Shown here: positions 48,106-57,010 of the stretch, in pieces
Position numbering within the stretch: position 1 is the stretch's first letter
Layout: every line of letters begins with the position of its first letter
Assembly (NCBI RefSeq): GCF_003614185.1
Contig: NZ_KZ987724.1
Span: 4,477,743-4,541,742, forward strand
Direction of reading: 5' to 3'
DNA length: 64,000 nucleotides
Source: Paenibacillus aceti
GTDB taxonomy: Bacteria; Bacillota; Bacilli; Paenibacillales; Paenibacillaceae
Notes under the pieces: model-generated
Databases searched by the model: none
Told to the model about the DNA's origin: nothing
Seen by the model: the letters and a program-made list of their open reading frames with translations, nothing else
Made by a program: the position numbers and the translations under genes

Positions 48106-50517
48106 TTGATTACGTTCTACATCTTCATTTTTCTTCCGTTTCTGTTTGCTTTCCTAGTCCCCTTTTTGTATAAGTATTTGAATCGCCAAGTACATACAGG
48201 ATGGTTTGTATTATTTGTGCCACTATCCATCTTTATCTACCTGGTGGAATATATACCTGCTGTTGCGTCGGGGGCAACATTTGAATATACCTTGTCATGG
48301 ATTCCGAGCTTCGGGATCGATATTACGTCTTATATGGATGGTCTTAGCTTACTGTTCGGTCTGCTCATTACCGGAGTCGGCAGCCTGGTGATCATCTATT
48401 CTATTTACTATATGTCCAAGGTCCGGGAGGCTCTCCATAACTTCTATATATATCTGCTCATGTTCATGGGGGCGATGCTAGGGCTGGTATTCTCGGATCA
48501 TTTGTTGGTTCTGTACGGGTTCTGGGAGTTAACCAGTGTCTCATCCTTCTTGCTGATTGCCTACTGGTACGAGCGGAAGGGTTCGCGTCAGGGCGCACTG
48601 AAAGCGCTATTGATTACTGTATTGGGTGGCTTCGGCATGTTAGCCGGGTTCATTATGCTCATCATGATGGGAGATACCTTCAGTATTCGGGAGATCATCG
48701 CGAATATGGATGCGATACAGGGGCATGCGCTATTCATTCCTGCGCTGCTTTGTATTTTGTTAGGAGCTTTTACGAAATCCGCGCAGTTCCCATTTGGGAT
48801 TTGGCTGCCGGATGCGATGGAAGCACCGACTCCCGTAAGTAGTTACCTCCATTCGGCAACCATGGTCAAGGCGGGCATTTATTTAGTCGCGAGAATGACA
48901 CCGATCTTTGGTGGCAGCGCTGTGTGGTTCTGGCTTGTGGCTGGAATCGGGCTCGTTACCCTGCTCTATGGTTCATTAACTGCTCTGAGACAAACAGATT
49001 TGAAGGCGCTCCTAGCCTATTCCACGATTAGCCAACTAGGACTGATCATGAGCCTGTTGGGAATCGGTTCTTTAGCGGTCTATTTTGGGCCTGGCGAGAC
49101 GGGAACGGTGTTCACGGTGGCTACCTTCGCCGCAGTATTTCATTTATTTAATCACTCTACCTTCAAAGGCAGCTTGTTTATGGTGGTCGGCATTATCGAC
49201 CATGAGACGGGCCGGCGGGATATCCGCTATTTAGGTGGGCTGATGCAAGTGATGCCAATCACGTTCACGATCGCTTTGATCGGTGGCTTCTCTATGGCCG
49301 GATTACCGCCGTTTAACGGATTTTTGAGTAAGGAAATGTTCTTCGCTGCAGTGAATGACGTATCCCATGCCGGTATTTTCGGGTTAAATAAGATAGGGAT
49401 GCTGTTCCCGATCATCGCTTGGGTAGCCAGCATATTTACGTTTGTATACTGCATGATTTTTATATTCAAAACCTTTGGCGGGGCGTACCGTCCCGAGAGG
49501 CTGACGCGAGAAGTGCATGAGGCACCACTCGGTATGCTGATTTCTCCTATCATACTAGGCTTATTGGTAATCCTTATTTTCTTCTTCCCGAATGTGCTGG
49601 GGGAATACATTCTTATTCCAGCCTTGACTGCGATTTTACCGGGGATGCCGATCTCCGGCCATGATGTGAAAATAAGTGCCTGGCACGGGCTGAATACGGA
49701 GCTCATCATGACGATCGGGGTGGTGGTGATCGGTCTGCTTCTGTTCAGAACAGCGAGGCGCTGGATTCAGGTCATGCGAAATTACCCGCAGGGATTAACG
49801 TTAAATCATTTCTATAATCAAGGCTTATCAGGTATGGAAAAACGATCGGCCTCGCTGACTGATCGATATATGACCGGATCGCTGAGGCATTATTTAATAT
49901 ACATTTTCTCGTTCTTCGTCCTATTGCTGATGAGCTCGCTACTGCTGCTCCATGGGATTCAGATCGATTTCTCGAATAACGCAGCCATTAGCATTTATGA
50001 AGTCGGTCTTGTGATCGCGATGATTATCGCCGCGTTCACCGTATTACTCGCTAGCAATCGAATCCTGGCTATTGTTTCATTAAGCGTATTAGGCTATATG
50101 GTTTCCATGTTCTTTGTGATCTTCCGGGCTCCAGATTTGGCATTGACGCAAATGGTCGTTGAGACAGTAACGACGGTGTTGTTCTTGCTGTGCTTCTATC
50201 ATCTGCCCAAGATGACGAAGAAGATCGAACGTATACCTTTTAAGCTGACGAATCTGGTCATATCGGTCGCTGTGGGATTGACGGTGACTTTATTGGCTTT
50301 GTCCGCGAATGGACATAAGCTGTTTGAACCGATTACATCGTTCTTTGAGAATGCCTATGAGCTGGCAGGGGCCAAGAATATCGTGAACGCCATCCTGGTC
50401 GACTTCCGTGGCTTCGATACGATGCTGGAAATATCCGTACTGACGATTGCAGGTCTGGGCGTATATATCCTGGTTCATCAGCGTGTCAAAAGGAGGGGAC
50501 AACGTGAAATCAAATAA
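48106..50517 (+). CDS. mrpA: Mrp Na+/H+ antiporter subunit A
   Basis: The large subunit (803 residues) of the multi-subunit cation/proton antiporter, homologous to complex I NuoL with extra C-terminal segments. Numerous membrane helices are evident; [53 protein letters not shown] and [11 protein letters not shown] are the proton-channel signatures. The start is TTG 48106, 6 bases after GGGGAGGG. It overlaps mrpB by 14 bases. All seven mrp genes are present in canonical order, so the complex should be complete. Confidence 0.95.
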   Translation: MITFYIFIFLPFLFAFLVPFLYKYLNRQVHTGWFVLFVPLSIFIYLVEYIPAVASGATFEYTLSWIPSFGIDITSYMDGLSLLFGLLITGVGSLVIIYSIYYMSKVREALHNFYIYLLMFMGAMLGLVFSDHLLVLYGFWELTSVSSFLLIAYWYERKGSRQGALKALLITVLGGFGMLAGFIMLIMMGDTFSIREIIANMDAIQGHALFIPALLCILLGAFTKSAQFPFGIWLPDAMEAPTPVSSYLHSATMVKAGIYLVARMTPIFGGSAVWFWLVAGIGLVTLLYGSLTALRQTDLKALLAYSTISQLGLIMSLLGIGSLAVYFGPGETGTVFTVATFAAVFHLFNHSTFKGSLFMVVGIIDHETGRRDIRYLGGLMQVMPITFTIALIGGFSMAGLPPFNGFLSKEMFFAAVNDVSHAGIFGLNKIGMLFPIIAWVASIFTFVYCMIFIFKTFGGAYRPERLTREVHEAPLGMLISPIILGLLVILIFFFPNVLGEYILIPALTAILPGMPISGHDVKISAWHGLNTELIMTIGVVVIGLLLFRTARRWIQVMRNYPQGLTLNHFYNQGLSGMEKRSASLTDRYMTGSLRHYLIYIFSFFVLLLMSSLLLLHGIQIDFSNNAAISIYEVGLVIAMIIAAFTVLLASNRILAIVSLSVLGYMVSMFFVIFRAPDLALTQMVVETVTTVLFLLCFYHLPKMTKKIERIPFKLTNLVISVAVGLTVTLLALSANGHKLFEPITSFFENAYELAGAKNIVNAILVDFRGFDTMLEISVLTIAGLGVYILVHQRVKRRGQREIK

Positions 50518-50926
50518 TGTGATTTTGAGGAGTGTAGCCCGAGTCGCGGTTGTGATCATTTTGACCTTCTCTTTCTATTTATTCATGAACGGTCACCATA
50601 ATCCGGGGGGAGGATTTATCGGCGGGCTGAGTACAGCTGCTGCTATCGTTCTGATGTATATCTCCTTTGGTATCGAGAAGGTCAGTGAGAATATTCGGAT
50701 GGATTTCCGGAAGCTCGCTGCCATCGGCGTGCTGATCGCGATTGGGACCGGAACGGCAGGCGTGCTCTTCGGCAAACCGTTCTTAACCCAGACCTTCGGT
50801 CATTTTGATCTGCCCATATTTGGAGATACCGAGCTTGCTTCTGCCATAATTTTTGATACCGGGGTGGCTCTAGCCGTCATTGGCACCGCCGTCAATATTA
50901 TTCTAAGCATAAGTGAGGATCGCTAA
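50504..50926 (+). CDS. mrpB: Mrp antiporter subunit B
   Basis: A 140-residue membrane protein with four hydrophobic segments. HHNPGGGFIGGLSTAAAIVL is the conserved MrpB block. GTG 50504 is chosen because AGGAGGGG is upstream and it gives [13 protein letters not shown]; the longer open frame back to 50447 lies inside mrpA. It is coupled to mrpA by overlap and ends one base before mrpC. Confidence 0.93.
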   Translation: MKSNNVILRSVARVAVVIILTFSFYLFMNGHHNPGGGFIGGLSTAAAIVLMYISFGIEKVSENIRMDFRKLAAIGVLIAIGTGTAGVLFGKPFLTQTFGHFDLPIFGDTELASAIIFDTGVALAVIGTAVNIILSISEDR

Positions 50927-50927
50927 T

Positions 50928-51266
50928 ATGGAGACACTCATTGTTATACTCGTCGGTATTCTAATATCCATCGGAACCTATTTAATTCTGTCGCGACAGC
51001 TGCTGCGGATTGTGCTCGGGTCCTCTATTATAAGCCATGCTGTGAATTTATTGATCATCACTTCCGGAGGCCTGAAGACGGGGAGCCCTCCTCTGCTTGG
51101 AGAGAAGGTAGCTAGCTTCACCGATGCGATCCCGCAAGCCTTGATTTTGACAGCCATCGTCATCAATTTCGCGGTGACAGCGCTAGTATTAGTCTTATGT
51201 TATCGTTCCTATCAGAACTTCGGGACAGATGACATGGAGCAATTAAGGGGAAATGAGCATGAATAA
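50928..51266 (+). CDS. mrpC: Mrp antiporter subunit C
   Basis: A 112-residue NuoK-like subunit with three membrane helices (ETLIVILVGILISIGTYLIL, IVLGSSIISHAVNLLIITS, QALILTAIVINFAVTALVLV). ATG 50928 follows the mrpB stop by one base. It overlaps mrpD by 8 bases. Confidence 0.93.
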   Translation: METLIVILVGILISIGTYLILSRQLLRIVLGSSIISHAVNLLIITSGGLKTGSPPLLGEKVASFTDAIPQALILTAIVINFAVTALVLVLCYRSYQNFGTDDMEQLRGNEHE

Positions 51267-52734
51267 TTTATTGATTACTCCCGTCGTCATTCCCCTGTTT
51301 ACGGGAATGGTGTTGATCCTTTTTCAGAGGAATATTAGGCTTCAACGAGTACTTAGCTTGGTGGCCTTACTAGTTACCAGTGTGATCTCTGTTCTATTGA
51401 TGAATCAGATTAGAAGCGGCGGGATCCAGACCCTCCAGCTAGGTGGCTGGGAAGCGCCGTTTGGTATTAGCTTCGTCGGGGATATGTTCAGCGCAATGCT
51501 GTTGCTGGCCACCTCGGTAGTCTCGATATGTTGTCTGCTCTACGCCTTTCCATCGATAGGCCGCAAGCAAGAGAAGCTTTATTTCTATCCTTTGTTCTTA
51601 TTCCTGGTGACGGGCGTCAACGGCTCGTTTCTAACCGGGGACCTATTTAACTTATACGTCTTTTTTGAAGTGTTCCTGGTCGCTTCCTACGTCTTGATCA
51701 CCATGGGCGGAGATAAGAGACAGCTGGGGGAGTCGCTCAAATATATTTTTACGAATATTATTTCGTCGGCTTTCTTTCTCATGGGGATTGCTTATCTATA
51801 CTCCATTACAGGTACGTTGAACCTCGCCCATTTGTCGATTCGCATCGCTGAGGTGGGGCAGGACGGGTTAATTACGACCGTTGCGTTCTTGTTCTTGATT
51901 GTGTTCGCTTTGAAGGCTGGGCTGCTGCTTTATTACTGGTTGCCAGGATCGTATAGTGTACCGCCAACGGCCATCGCTGCGATCTTCGCTGCGCTGCTCA
52001 CCAAGGTGGGCATCTATGCCATCTTCAGAATGTTCACGCTCATCTTCTATCATGAGCCTCAGATTACCCATCTGCTTATAGGGATACTGGCGGCGATTAC
52101 GATGGTGCTAGGTGGGCTCGGAGCGATTGGTTATTGGGATTTACGAAAAATATTAACGTTCAACGTGGTCATCAGCGTCGGATTTATTATGGCGGGGCTT
52201 GTCTCCTTAACACCGGAAGGTATTACAGGGTCTATCTATTATTTAGTTCACGATATGCTGATTAAGGCGCTTGTCTTTTTGGTCGGCGGAACCATTATCC
52301 ATATCACGGGAACGAGTAATCTGAAGGAGATCAGCGGTTTGATTCGTCACCATCCTCGCTTAGGCTGGATGTTCTTCATCGCCGCATTGTCTATGGTCGG
52401 GATACCGCCGCTCAGTGGTTTTCTTGGCAAAGTGTTCATTACACAAGGCAGCTTCGAGGCCGGTTATTACTGGCTCGGAGGAATCGGTCTGCTCGCCAGC
52501 TTGTTCATTTTATACTCGATGATCAAGATCTTTATGAACGCCTTTTGGGGAGAGACCACTCTGAGTGTCGAGGAAGAGAAGGGGACGACGAAGGGCTTGC
52601 TGCTCCCTATCGCGCTATTGACTATAGCTAGTCTCACATTAGGAATCGGTGCTGAAGGCATCGCGGATTATGTGTCCCAAGCGGCAGAGGAATTGTTGAA
52701 TCCGAATCTCTATATTCATGCAGTGTTTGACTAA
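51259..52734 (+). CDS. mrpD: Mrp antiporter subunit D
   Basis: A 491-residue NuoM/N-like channel subunit with about 14 membrane helices. LTGDLFNLYVFFEVFLVASY, LLLYYWLPGSYSVPPTAIAA and YLVHDMLIKALVFLVGG are typical. ATG 51259 is favoured over ATG 51253 by spacing from AAGGGG. Together with MrpA it forms the proton/sodium translocating core. Confidence 0.94.
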   Translation: MNNLLITPVVIPLFTGMVLILFQRNIRLQRVLSLVALLVTSVISVLLMNQIRSGGIQTLQLGGWEAPFGISFVGDMFSAMLLLATSVVSICCLLYAFPSIGRKQEKLYFYPLFLFLVTGVNGSFLTGDLFNLYVFFEVFLVASYVLITMGGDKRQLGESLKYIFTNIISSAFFLMGIAYLYSITGTLNLAHLSIRIAEVGQDGLITTVAFLFLIVFALKAGLLLYYWLPGSYSVPPTAIAAIFAALLTKVGIYAIFRMFTLIFYHEPQITHLLIGILAAITMVLGGLGAIGYWDLRKILTFNVVISVGFIMAGLVSLTPEGITGSIYYLVHDMLIKALVFLVGGTIIHITGTSNLKEISGLIRHHPRLGWMFFIAALSMVGIPPLSGFLGKVFITQGSFEAGYYWLGGIGLLASLFILYSMIKIFMNAFWGETTLSVEEEKGTTKGLLLPIALLTIASLTLGIGAEGIADYVSQAAEELLNPNLYIHAVFD

Positions 52735-52748
52735 AGGGGGGAATCATT

Positions 52749-53228
52749 TTGCCCGTTCAGGTATTACTCAATATATTTATAGCCTACTTGTGGATGTTTC
52801 TCCAGGATAGCACGAGCATTATTAACTTTATCAGCGGCTATTTCGTCGGCTTGTTCGTTCTGTTCTTTATGCGTCGCTTCTTCAAGAAGCCGTTCTATAT
52901 TTTCACATTGGCTGCGGTCGGCAAGCTGTTCGTTATCTTCATACAAGAGCTGGCTACCTCCTCGCTGATGGTCATGAAGCATATCCTCCGTCCCAAGATC
53001 GATGTCAAACCGGGGATTTTCAGACTGGAGACGGATTTAGAGGGGGATTTGGAGATTACGCTCCTGTCCTTATTGATCTGCTTGACCCCAGGCTCGGTCG
53101 TGATGGAGATCACCCCGGATGCCAAAGCGTTGTATGTTCATGGTCTGAATATGCCCGAGTCCCGGGAGTCGGTATTAAAATCAAAGTTAATCTTCGAAAA
53201 AGCGATAAAGGATGTGACGAGAAAATGA
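52749..53228 (+). CDS. mrpE: Mrp antiporter subunit E
   Basis: A 159-residue subunit with two N-terminal membrane segments and a soluble C-terminus (LLSLLICLTPGSVVMEITPD, ALYVHGLN) characteristic of MrpE. The start is TTG 52749 after AAGGGGGGA. Its stop overlaps the mrpF start (ATGA). Confidence 0.93.
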   Translation: MPVQVLLNIFIAYLWMFLQDSTSIINFISGYFVGLFVLFFMRRFFKKPFYIFTLAAVGKLFVIFIQELATSSLMVMKHILRPKIDVKPGIFRLETDLEGDLEITLLSLLICLTPGSVVMEITPDAKALYVHGLNMPESRESVLKSKLIFEKAIKDVTRK

Positions 53229-53506
53229 TCTTCGAGATAATATTGACTATCGCTTTATGTCTGTTAATGCTGGCGATTATGGCTAATGTATATAGGGTTA
53301 TCAAGGGGCCATCCAGCGCGGATCGGGTGCAGGCGCTAGATTCAATCGGCATTAATCTGATCGCTAGTATTGCCATATTCTCTGTGCTGCTGCATACCCA
53401 TGCCTTCTTTGATCTTATCTTGTTAATCGGAATCCTGTCGTTCATCGGAACGGTTGCCTTTGCCCGGTTTATTGAAAGAGGTGTTGTCATTGAGCGGAAG
53501 CAGTGA
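53225..53506 (+). CDS. mrpF: Mrp antiporter subunit F
   Basis: A 93-residue subunit with three membrane helices; YRVIKGPSSADRVQALDSIG is the family signature. It overlaps mrpE by four bases and mrpG by 17, so translation of the three is probably coupled. Confidence 0.93.
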   Translation: MIFEIILTIALCLLMLAIMANVYRVIKGPSSADRVQALDSIGINLIASIAIFSVLLHTHAFFDLILLIGILSFIGTVAFARFIERGVVIERKQ

Positions 53507-53891
53507 ATTTGTCAGCGCGATTTTTATATTGATCGGGGCTATTATCAGCTTCATCAGCGCGATTGGGAATGTTCGACTGCCGGATGTGTATACGAGGTCT
53601 CATGCTGCATCTAAAAGTTCTACGCTAGGCGTGTTATGCACGTTGGTTGGAACCTTGCTGTACTTCCTGATTTCCGACGGTTATTTCAGCATTCGTCTCA
53701 TCTTGGGCATCTTCTTCGTATTCTTAACCGCCCCCGTCGCGGCGCATGTCATCTGCCGGGCAGCCTATCGCCACCATGTGCCGTTAGCAGAGGCAAGCGC
53801 TCAAGATGAATTGAAGGACTATTATATGGAGAATGAGAAGCCGGATACAGATCATAAGGCTAAGCTGATCGAGACAGAGGCCAGGATGTAA
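53490..53891 (+). CDS. mrpG: Mrp antiporter subunit G
   Basis: A 133-residue subunit with three membrane segments; IGNVRLPDVYTRSHAASKSS is diagnostic of MrpG. TTG 53490 is chosen, preceded by AGAGGTG, because the longer frame to 53454 lies within mrpF. It closes the operon; a strong terminator fused to repeat copy 2 follows. Confidence 0.92.
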   Translation: MSGSSEFVSAIFILIGAIISFISAIGNVRLPDVYTRSHAASKSSTLGVLCTLVGTLLYFLISDGYFSIRLILGIFFVFLTAPVAAHVICRAAYRHHVPLAEASAQDELKDYYMENEKPDTDHKAKLIETEARM

Positions 53892-53930
53892 TATGCTGGT
53901 ATAGGATCAGAGGAATCGGTCATATAAAAA

Positions 53931-53975
53931 AGAAGCGTCTCCAAGTCGATTTTCCGACTTGAAGACGCTTCTTTT
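53931..53975. terminator. Terminator of mrp operon, shared design with 58897-58946
   Basis: AGAAGCGTCTCCAAGTCG pairs with CGACTTGAAGACGCTTCT around TTTTCC-type loop bases, with A-run before and T-run after, so it can act in both directions. A related hairpin lies beside repeat copy 3. Confidence 0.88.
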
Positions 53976-54203
53976 GCGTGCCCCCAAATGCGAACATCCC
54001 TCTGTTCTGTCTGGATCAAGCGGACACGGACATAAATTTCCGTTAGCGTTGGTTCTGTGGCACTCCGCCCTTGTAATGGACATAAATGTCCGTTACAAGG
54101 GAAATTGCGCGAAAAATGGCATTTTGTGCTTCTAAGGGTCAAAAGTGTCCGTTAGAGGAGCGTAGTGGTTATTTTCAGGCTCTAACGGACATTTTTGACC
54201 GCT
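53971..54203 (-). repeat. CGGACA-hairpin repeat, copy 2 (full length, inverted)
   Basis: The reverse complement matches copy 1 (20933-21160) end to end, with the same three hairpins and the same ends (AGCGGTCAAAAATG and GCACGCAAAAG). It fills the gap between the mrp terminator and the cstA end. Confidence 0.85.
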
Positions 54204-54218
54204 GCAGCCCCTTATGAG

Positions 54219-56027
54219 TTATACTCCGAACTCTTTGGCTAATTCGGTCTGAGGTACTTTCCAGAGCTCAATCCACTTCTTGATAGCGGTAATCATAATA
54301 ACTAACCCCAGGATCAACATGATAATGGAAAGAACGCCGTTTAACATGCTATAACTCTTGGAAGCTGGGTTCAGATACACATTCATAACCATCCAGTAGC
54401 CTGCGGCGTTGACAGTTACGTATAGGTAAGCTAATGGAATCAAGCATGTGAGCACATACCAACGTTTATCTGCAATCTTCAGCACAATGGTCGCGCCGAT
54501 AATTAATCCAATGGAAGCCATCAACTGGTTGGAAACTCCGAACAGTGCCCAGATCGAGCTGATATCTCCGGAATAGAGAAGATAGCCCCAGACGAAACAC
54601 GCTAACGCACTTGCAAAGATGTTGCCCGGTAACCAATCTGTTCTCTTTAATGGCTTATAGAGATCTCCGAAGAAATCTTGAATCAAATAGCGTGCTACAC
54701 GAGTACCAGAGTCGATGGCGGTAAGAATAAAGACGGCTTCAAAGAGAATGACAAATTGGTAGAAGTAAGAAGCCAGGTTTGCAAACCAAGGGAGTTTAGT
54801 GAAGATATAAGTCATCCCCACCGCTAGTGTGACCGCTCCACCCGTACGTCCTTCCAGATCCATTCCAACCTCTGCAGCTAGATCTTTCAGATGAACGGTA
54901 TCCATCCCGAGGGCGGCGAATGCTTCAGGAGAGGAGTTAATTGCAAAGTAGTCCCCTGGCTGAAGGGAAACAGCAGCGATCAAAGCCATAATGGCTACAA
55001 GACATTCAACGAGCATGGCGCCGAAGGCTACAGGTTTAATATCCTTCCAGCGATTTATCATTTTAGGTGTAGTGCCTGACCCTACGAATGCATGGAATCC
55101 TGAAATGGCGCCACAAGCGATGGTAATGGAGATGAATGGCCAAACGGGACCTGCGACGATGGGACCTCCACCATGAATGAAGTCGGGAATAATCGCCGGG
55201 AATTGAACCGTCGGATTTACATAGAATACTCCAACAATCAAGGCTCCGAAAACTCCGATTTTCATGAAGGTACTTAAATAATCACGAGGTGCAAGTAATA
55301 ACCAAACAGGTAATGCTGCGGCGAAGAATGCATATATAGGTAAAATAATGGCAAGCGTACTCGCATCGAGTGTTAAGAAATCTCCAAACGCTGTACCTTG
55401 GATACTCGGTCCAAACAGAATTCCAGCCATAATCAAGATAAAACCGACGATGGTTGCTCCTTTTAAATGGCCTGTAATCCGGTGATAGAGTCCTACGCCC
55501 ATAGCGATCGGGATCGTGATACCTACTGAGAAAACACCCCATGGATTGTGCTCCAGGGCATGGAGTACTACCATAGAAAGTCCAGCCATGGTGATCGTGA
55601 TGATGAATAACATGGCAAGCCCTGTACAAAAGGCCGCAACCGGACCCAGTTCCTCTTTAGCGACTTCAGAGAGGGATTGTCCATTTTTTCGCATGGAAGC
55701 AAATAAGACAACGGCATCATGTACGGCTCCGCCGATCACGGCCCCGACAAGCAGCCAGATGAGTCCAGGTAAATAACCGAATTGTGCGGCCAAGATGGGA
55801 CCTACTAATGGACCCGCGGCAGCAATGGCTGCAAAGTGGTGACCGAACGTGACCCATTTATTGGTAGGCACATAATCTTTGCCATCCTCCAGCTCATGGG
55901 CTGGAGTTTCCTTTGCCGCATCCATCTGCTCAAGCTTTAATATTTTTGCTGCCATGAACGTACCGTATAGACGGTAAGCAATTAGCAAGATACATATAGC
56001 CCCTACAACGATGGTAACTGCATTCAT
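54219..56027 (-). CDS. cstA: CstA-family transporter (peptide/pyruvate type)
   Basis: A 602-residue polytopic membrane protein. FGHHFAAIAAAGPLVGPILA, GAVIGGAVHDAVVLFASMRK, FHAFVGSGTTPKMI and TAIDSGTRVARYLIQDFFGD are CstA hallmarks. E. coli relatives CstA and BtsT transport peptides and/or pyruvate. GGGGGGATT precedes the ATG. A LytT/LytS-type two-component system encoded directly upstream resembles the BtsSR-BtsT and LytST arrangements that respond to pyruvate. A cre-like site lies between lytT and cstA. Confidence 0.92.
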   Translation of the reverse strand: MNAVTIVVGAICILLIAYRLYGTFMAAKILKLEQMDAAKETPAHELEDGKDYVPTNKWVTFGHHFAAIAAAGPLVGPILAAQFGYLPGLIWLLVGAVIGGAVHDAVVLFASMRKNGQSLSEVAKEELGPVAAFCTGLAMLFIITITMAGLSMVVLHALEHNPWGVFSVGITIPIAMGVGLYHRITGHLKGATIVGFILIMAGILFGPSIQGTAFGDFLTLDASTLAIILPIYAFFAAALPVWLLLAPRDYLSTFMKIGVFGALIVGVFYVNPTVQFPAIIPDFIHGGGPIVAGPVWPFISITIACGAISGFHAFVGSGTTPKMINRWKDIKPVAFGAMLVECLVAIMALIAAVSLQPGDYFAINSSPEAFAALGMDTVHLKDLAAEVGMDLEGRTGGAVTLAVGMTYIFTKLPWFANLASYFYQFVILFEAVFILTAIDSGTRVARYLIQDFFGDLYKPLKRTDWLPGNIFASALACFVWGYLLYSGDISSIWALFGVSNQLMASIGLIIGATIVLKIADKRWYVLTCLIPLAYLYVTVNAAGYWMVMNVYLNPASKSYSMLNGVLSIIMLILGLVIMITAIKKWIELWKVPQTELAKEFGV

Positions 56028-56157
56028 ATTGTAATCCCCCCATTGGATTAAAATAATGAGAATTTGAGATCATCATACCTGATGAAAACTGAAATTTATG
56101 ATTTTCACCTTAGAACACAAAAAAGAGGGGATGGATTACAAATATGACAGGACGAAA

Positions 56158-56173
56158 TGCAAAAGCGCTTACA
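56158..56173. promoter_or_regulatory. cre-like site upstream of cstA
   Basis: TGCAAAAGCGCTTACA contains the core AAGCGCTT of CcpA sites, with two mismatches to TGNAANCGNWNNCW in one outer half. It lies between the lytT stop and the cstA start, about 130 bases upstream of cstA. Confidence 0.5.
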
Positions 56174-56174
56174 T

Positions 56175-56906
56175 CTAGAAACCAAATAAATTTCTTAAAT
56201 CTTTTACGTAAGTGCGGCTTACAGGTATACTGGACCCTTCCTTCATGATCAGATTGTAGGTTGAATTGAACCAAGGCTGGATTTCAGTAATGTGATCGAT
56301 ATTGACGATGAATCCACGATGGACCCTGATAAATTGGTCGGAATTGAGTTTTTTCTCCAGCATAGTGAGCGACTCGCATACCTTGTATTCACGTTCCAAT
56401 GTCTTAATGGCACATTTACCTTCACATGAGCCTAAATAGGCGATCTTTTGACAATCGATCAAGACAATTCGTTCATCAAGGAGAACAGCGATTTTCCCGG
56501 ATTGTGTGGGGGATGGAGTAGCCTGACAAGTATCCTCCGGAACTCTATGCATTCTATGAACCTTCTCTAACGTTTGCTGGATTCGCTTCTCATTAAATGG
56601 TTTTAAAATATAATCAACCGCATTTAATTCGAATGATTTCAGGGCGTATTCATCATAGGCCGTAGCAAATACAATGACAGGAGTCGGGTCTAAAGTAAGC
56701 AATTGCTTGGCTAACTCAAGCCCGTTATCTTCTGCGAGCTCGATGTCCAAAAATACAACATCTGGCCTCAAAGCTGGAATTTGTTCAAGTGCATCTTGTT
56801 TACTATCCGCTTCACCGACGATTTCCACCTGTTTACTGCGAAGCAAAAGATATTTTAGCTCATCCCTGGCAAGGGGTTCATCGTCCACGATAAATGCTCT
56901 CAACAT
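56175..56906 (-). CDS. lytT: LytTR-family response regulator
   Basis: A 243-residue regulator. The receiver domain has the acidic pair in VDDE, the phosphorylated Asp in VVFLDIEL and the Lys in YILKPFNEKR; the C-terminal LytTR domain (KIAYLGSCEGKCAIKTLERE, FIRVHRGFIVNIDHI) binds DNA through beta strands. GGAGAGAATG precedes the ATG. It is downstream of its probable kinase and upstream of cstA, the likely target. Confidence 0.9.
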   Translation of the reverse strand: MLRAFIVDDEPLARDELKYLLLRSKQVEIVGEADSKQDALEQIPALRPDVVFLDIELAEDNGLELAKQLLTLDPTPVIVFATAYDEYALKSFELNAVDYILKPFNEKRIQQTLEKVHRMHRVPEDTCQATPSPTQSGKIAVLLDERIVLIDCQKIAYLGSCEGKCAIKTLEREYKVCESLTMLEKKLNSDQFIRVHRGFIVNIDHITEIQPWFNSTYNLIMKEGSSIPVSRTYVKDLRNLFGF

Positions 56907-56931
56907 GACTCATTCTCTCCTTTATGATCGT

Positions 56932-57010
56932 GTTTAAAAAGTCAGACTTTCAGCACCGAGAAGGTTAAGCTCTCAGAATAGCTTCGTGATCAAAGGGGGA
57001 CTTTTTAAAC
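56932..57010. repeat. 79-bp inverted-repeat element between lytS and lytT
   Basis: GTTTAAAAAGTC and GACTTTTTAAAC are perfect 12-nt arms around a 55-base centre. The lytS stop codon TAA lies inside the right arm. It may be a small mobile-repeat insertion, an attenuator, or an mRNA-stability element. Confidence 0.6.
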
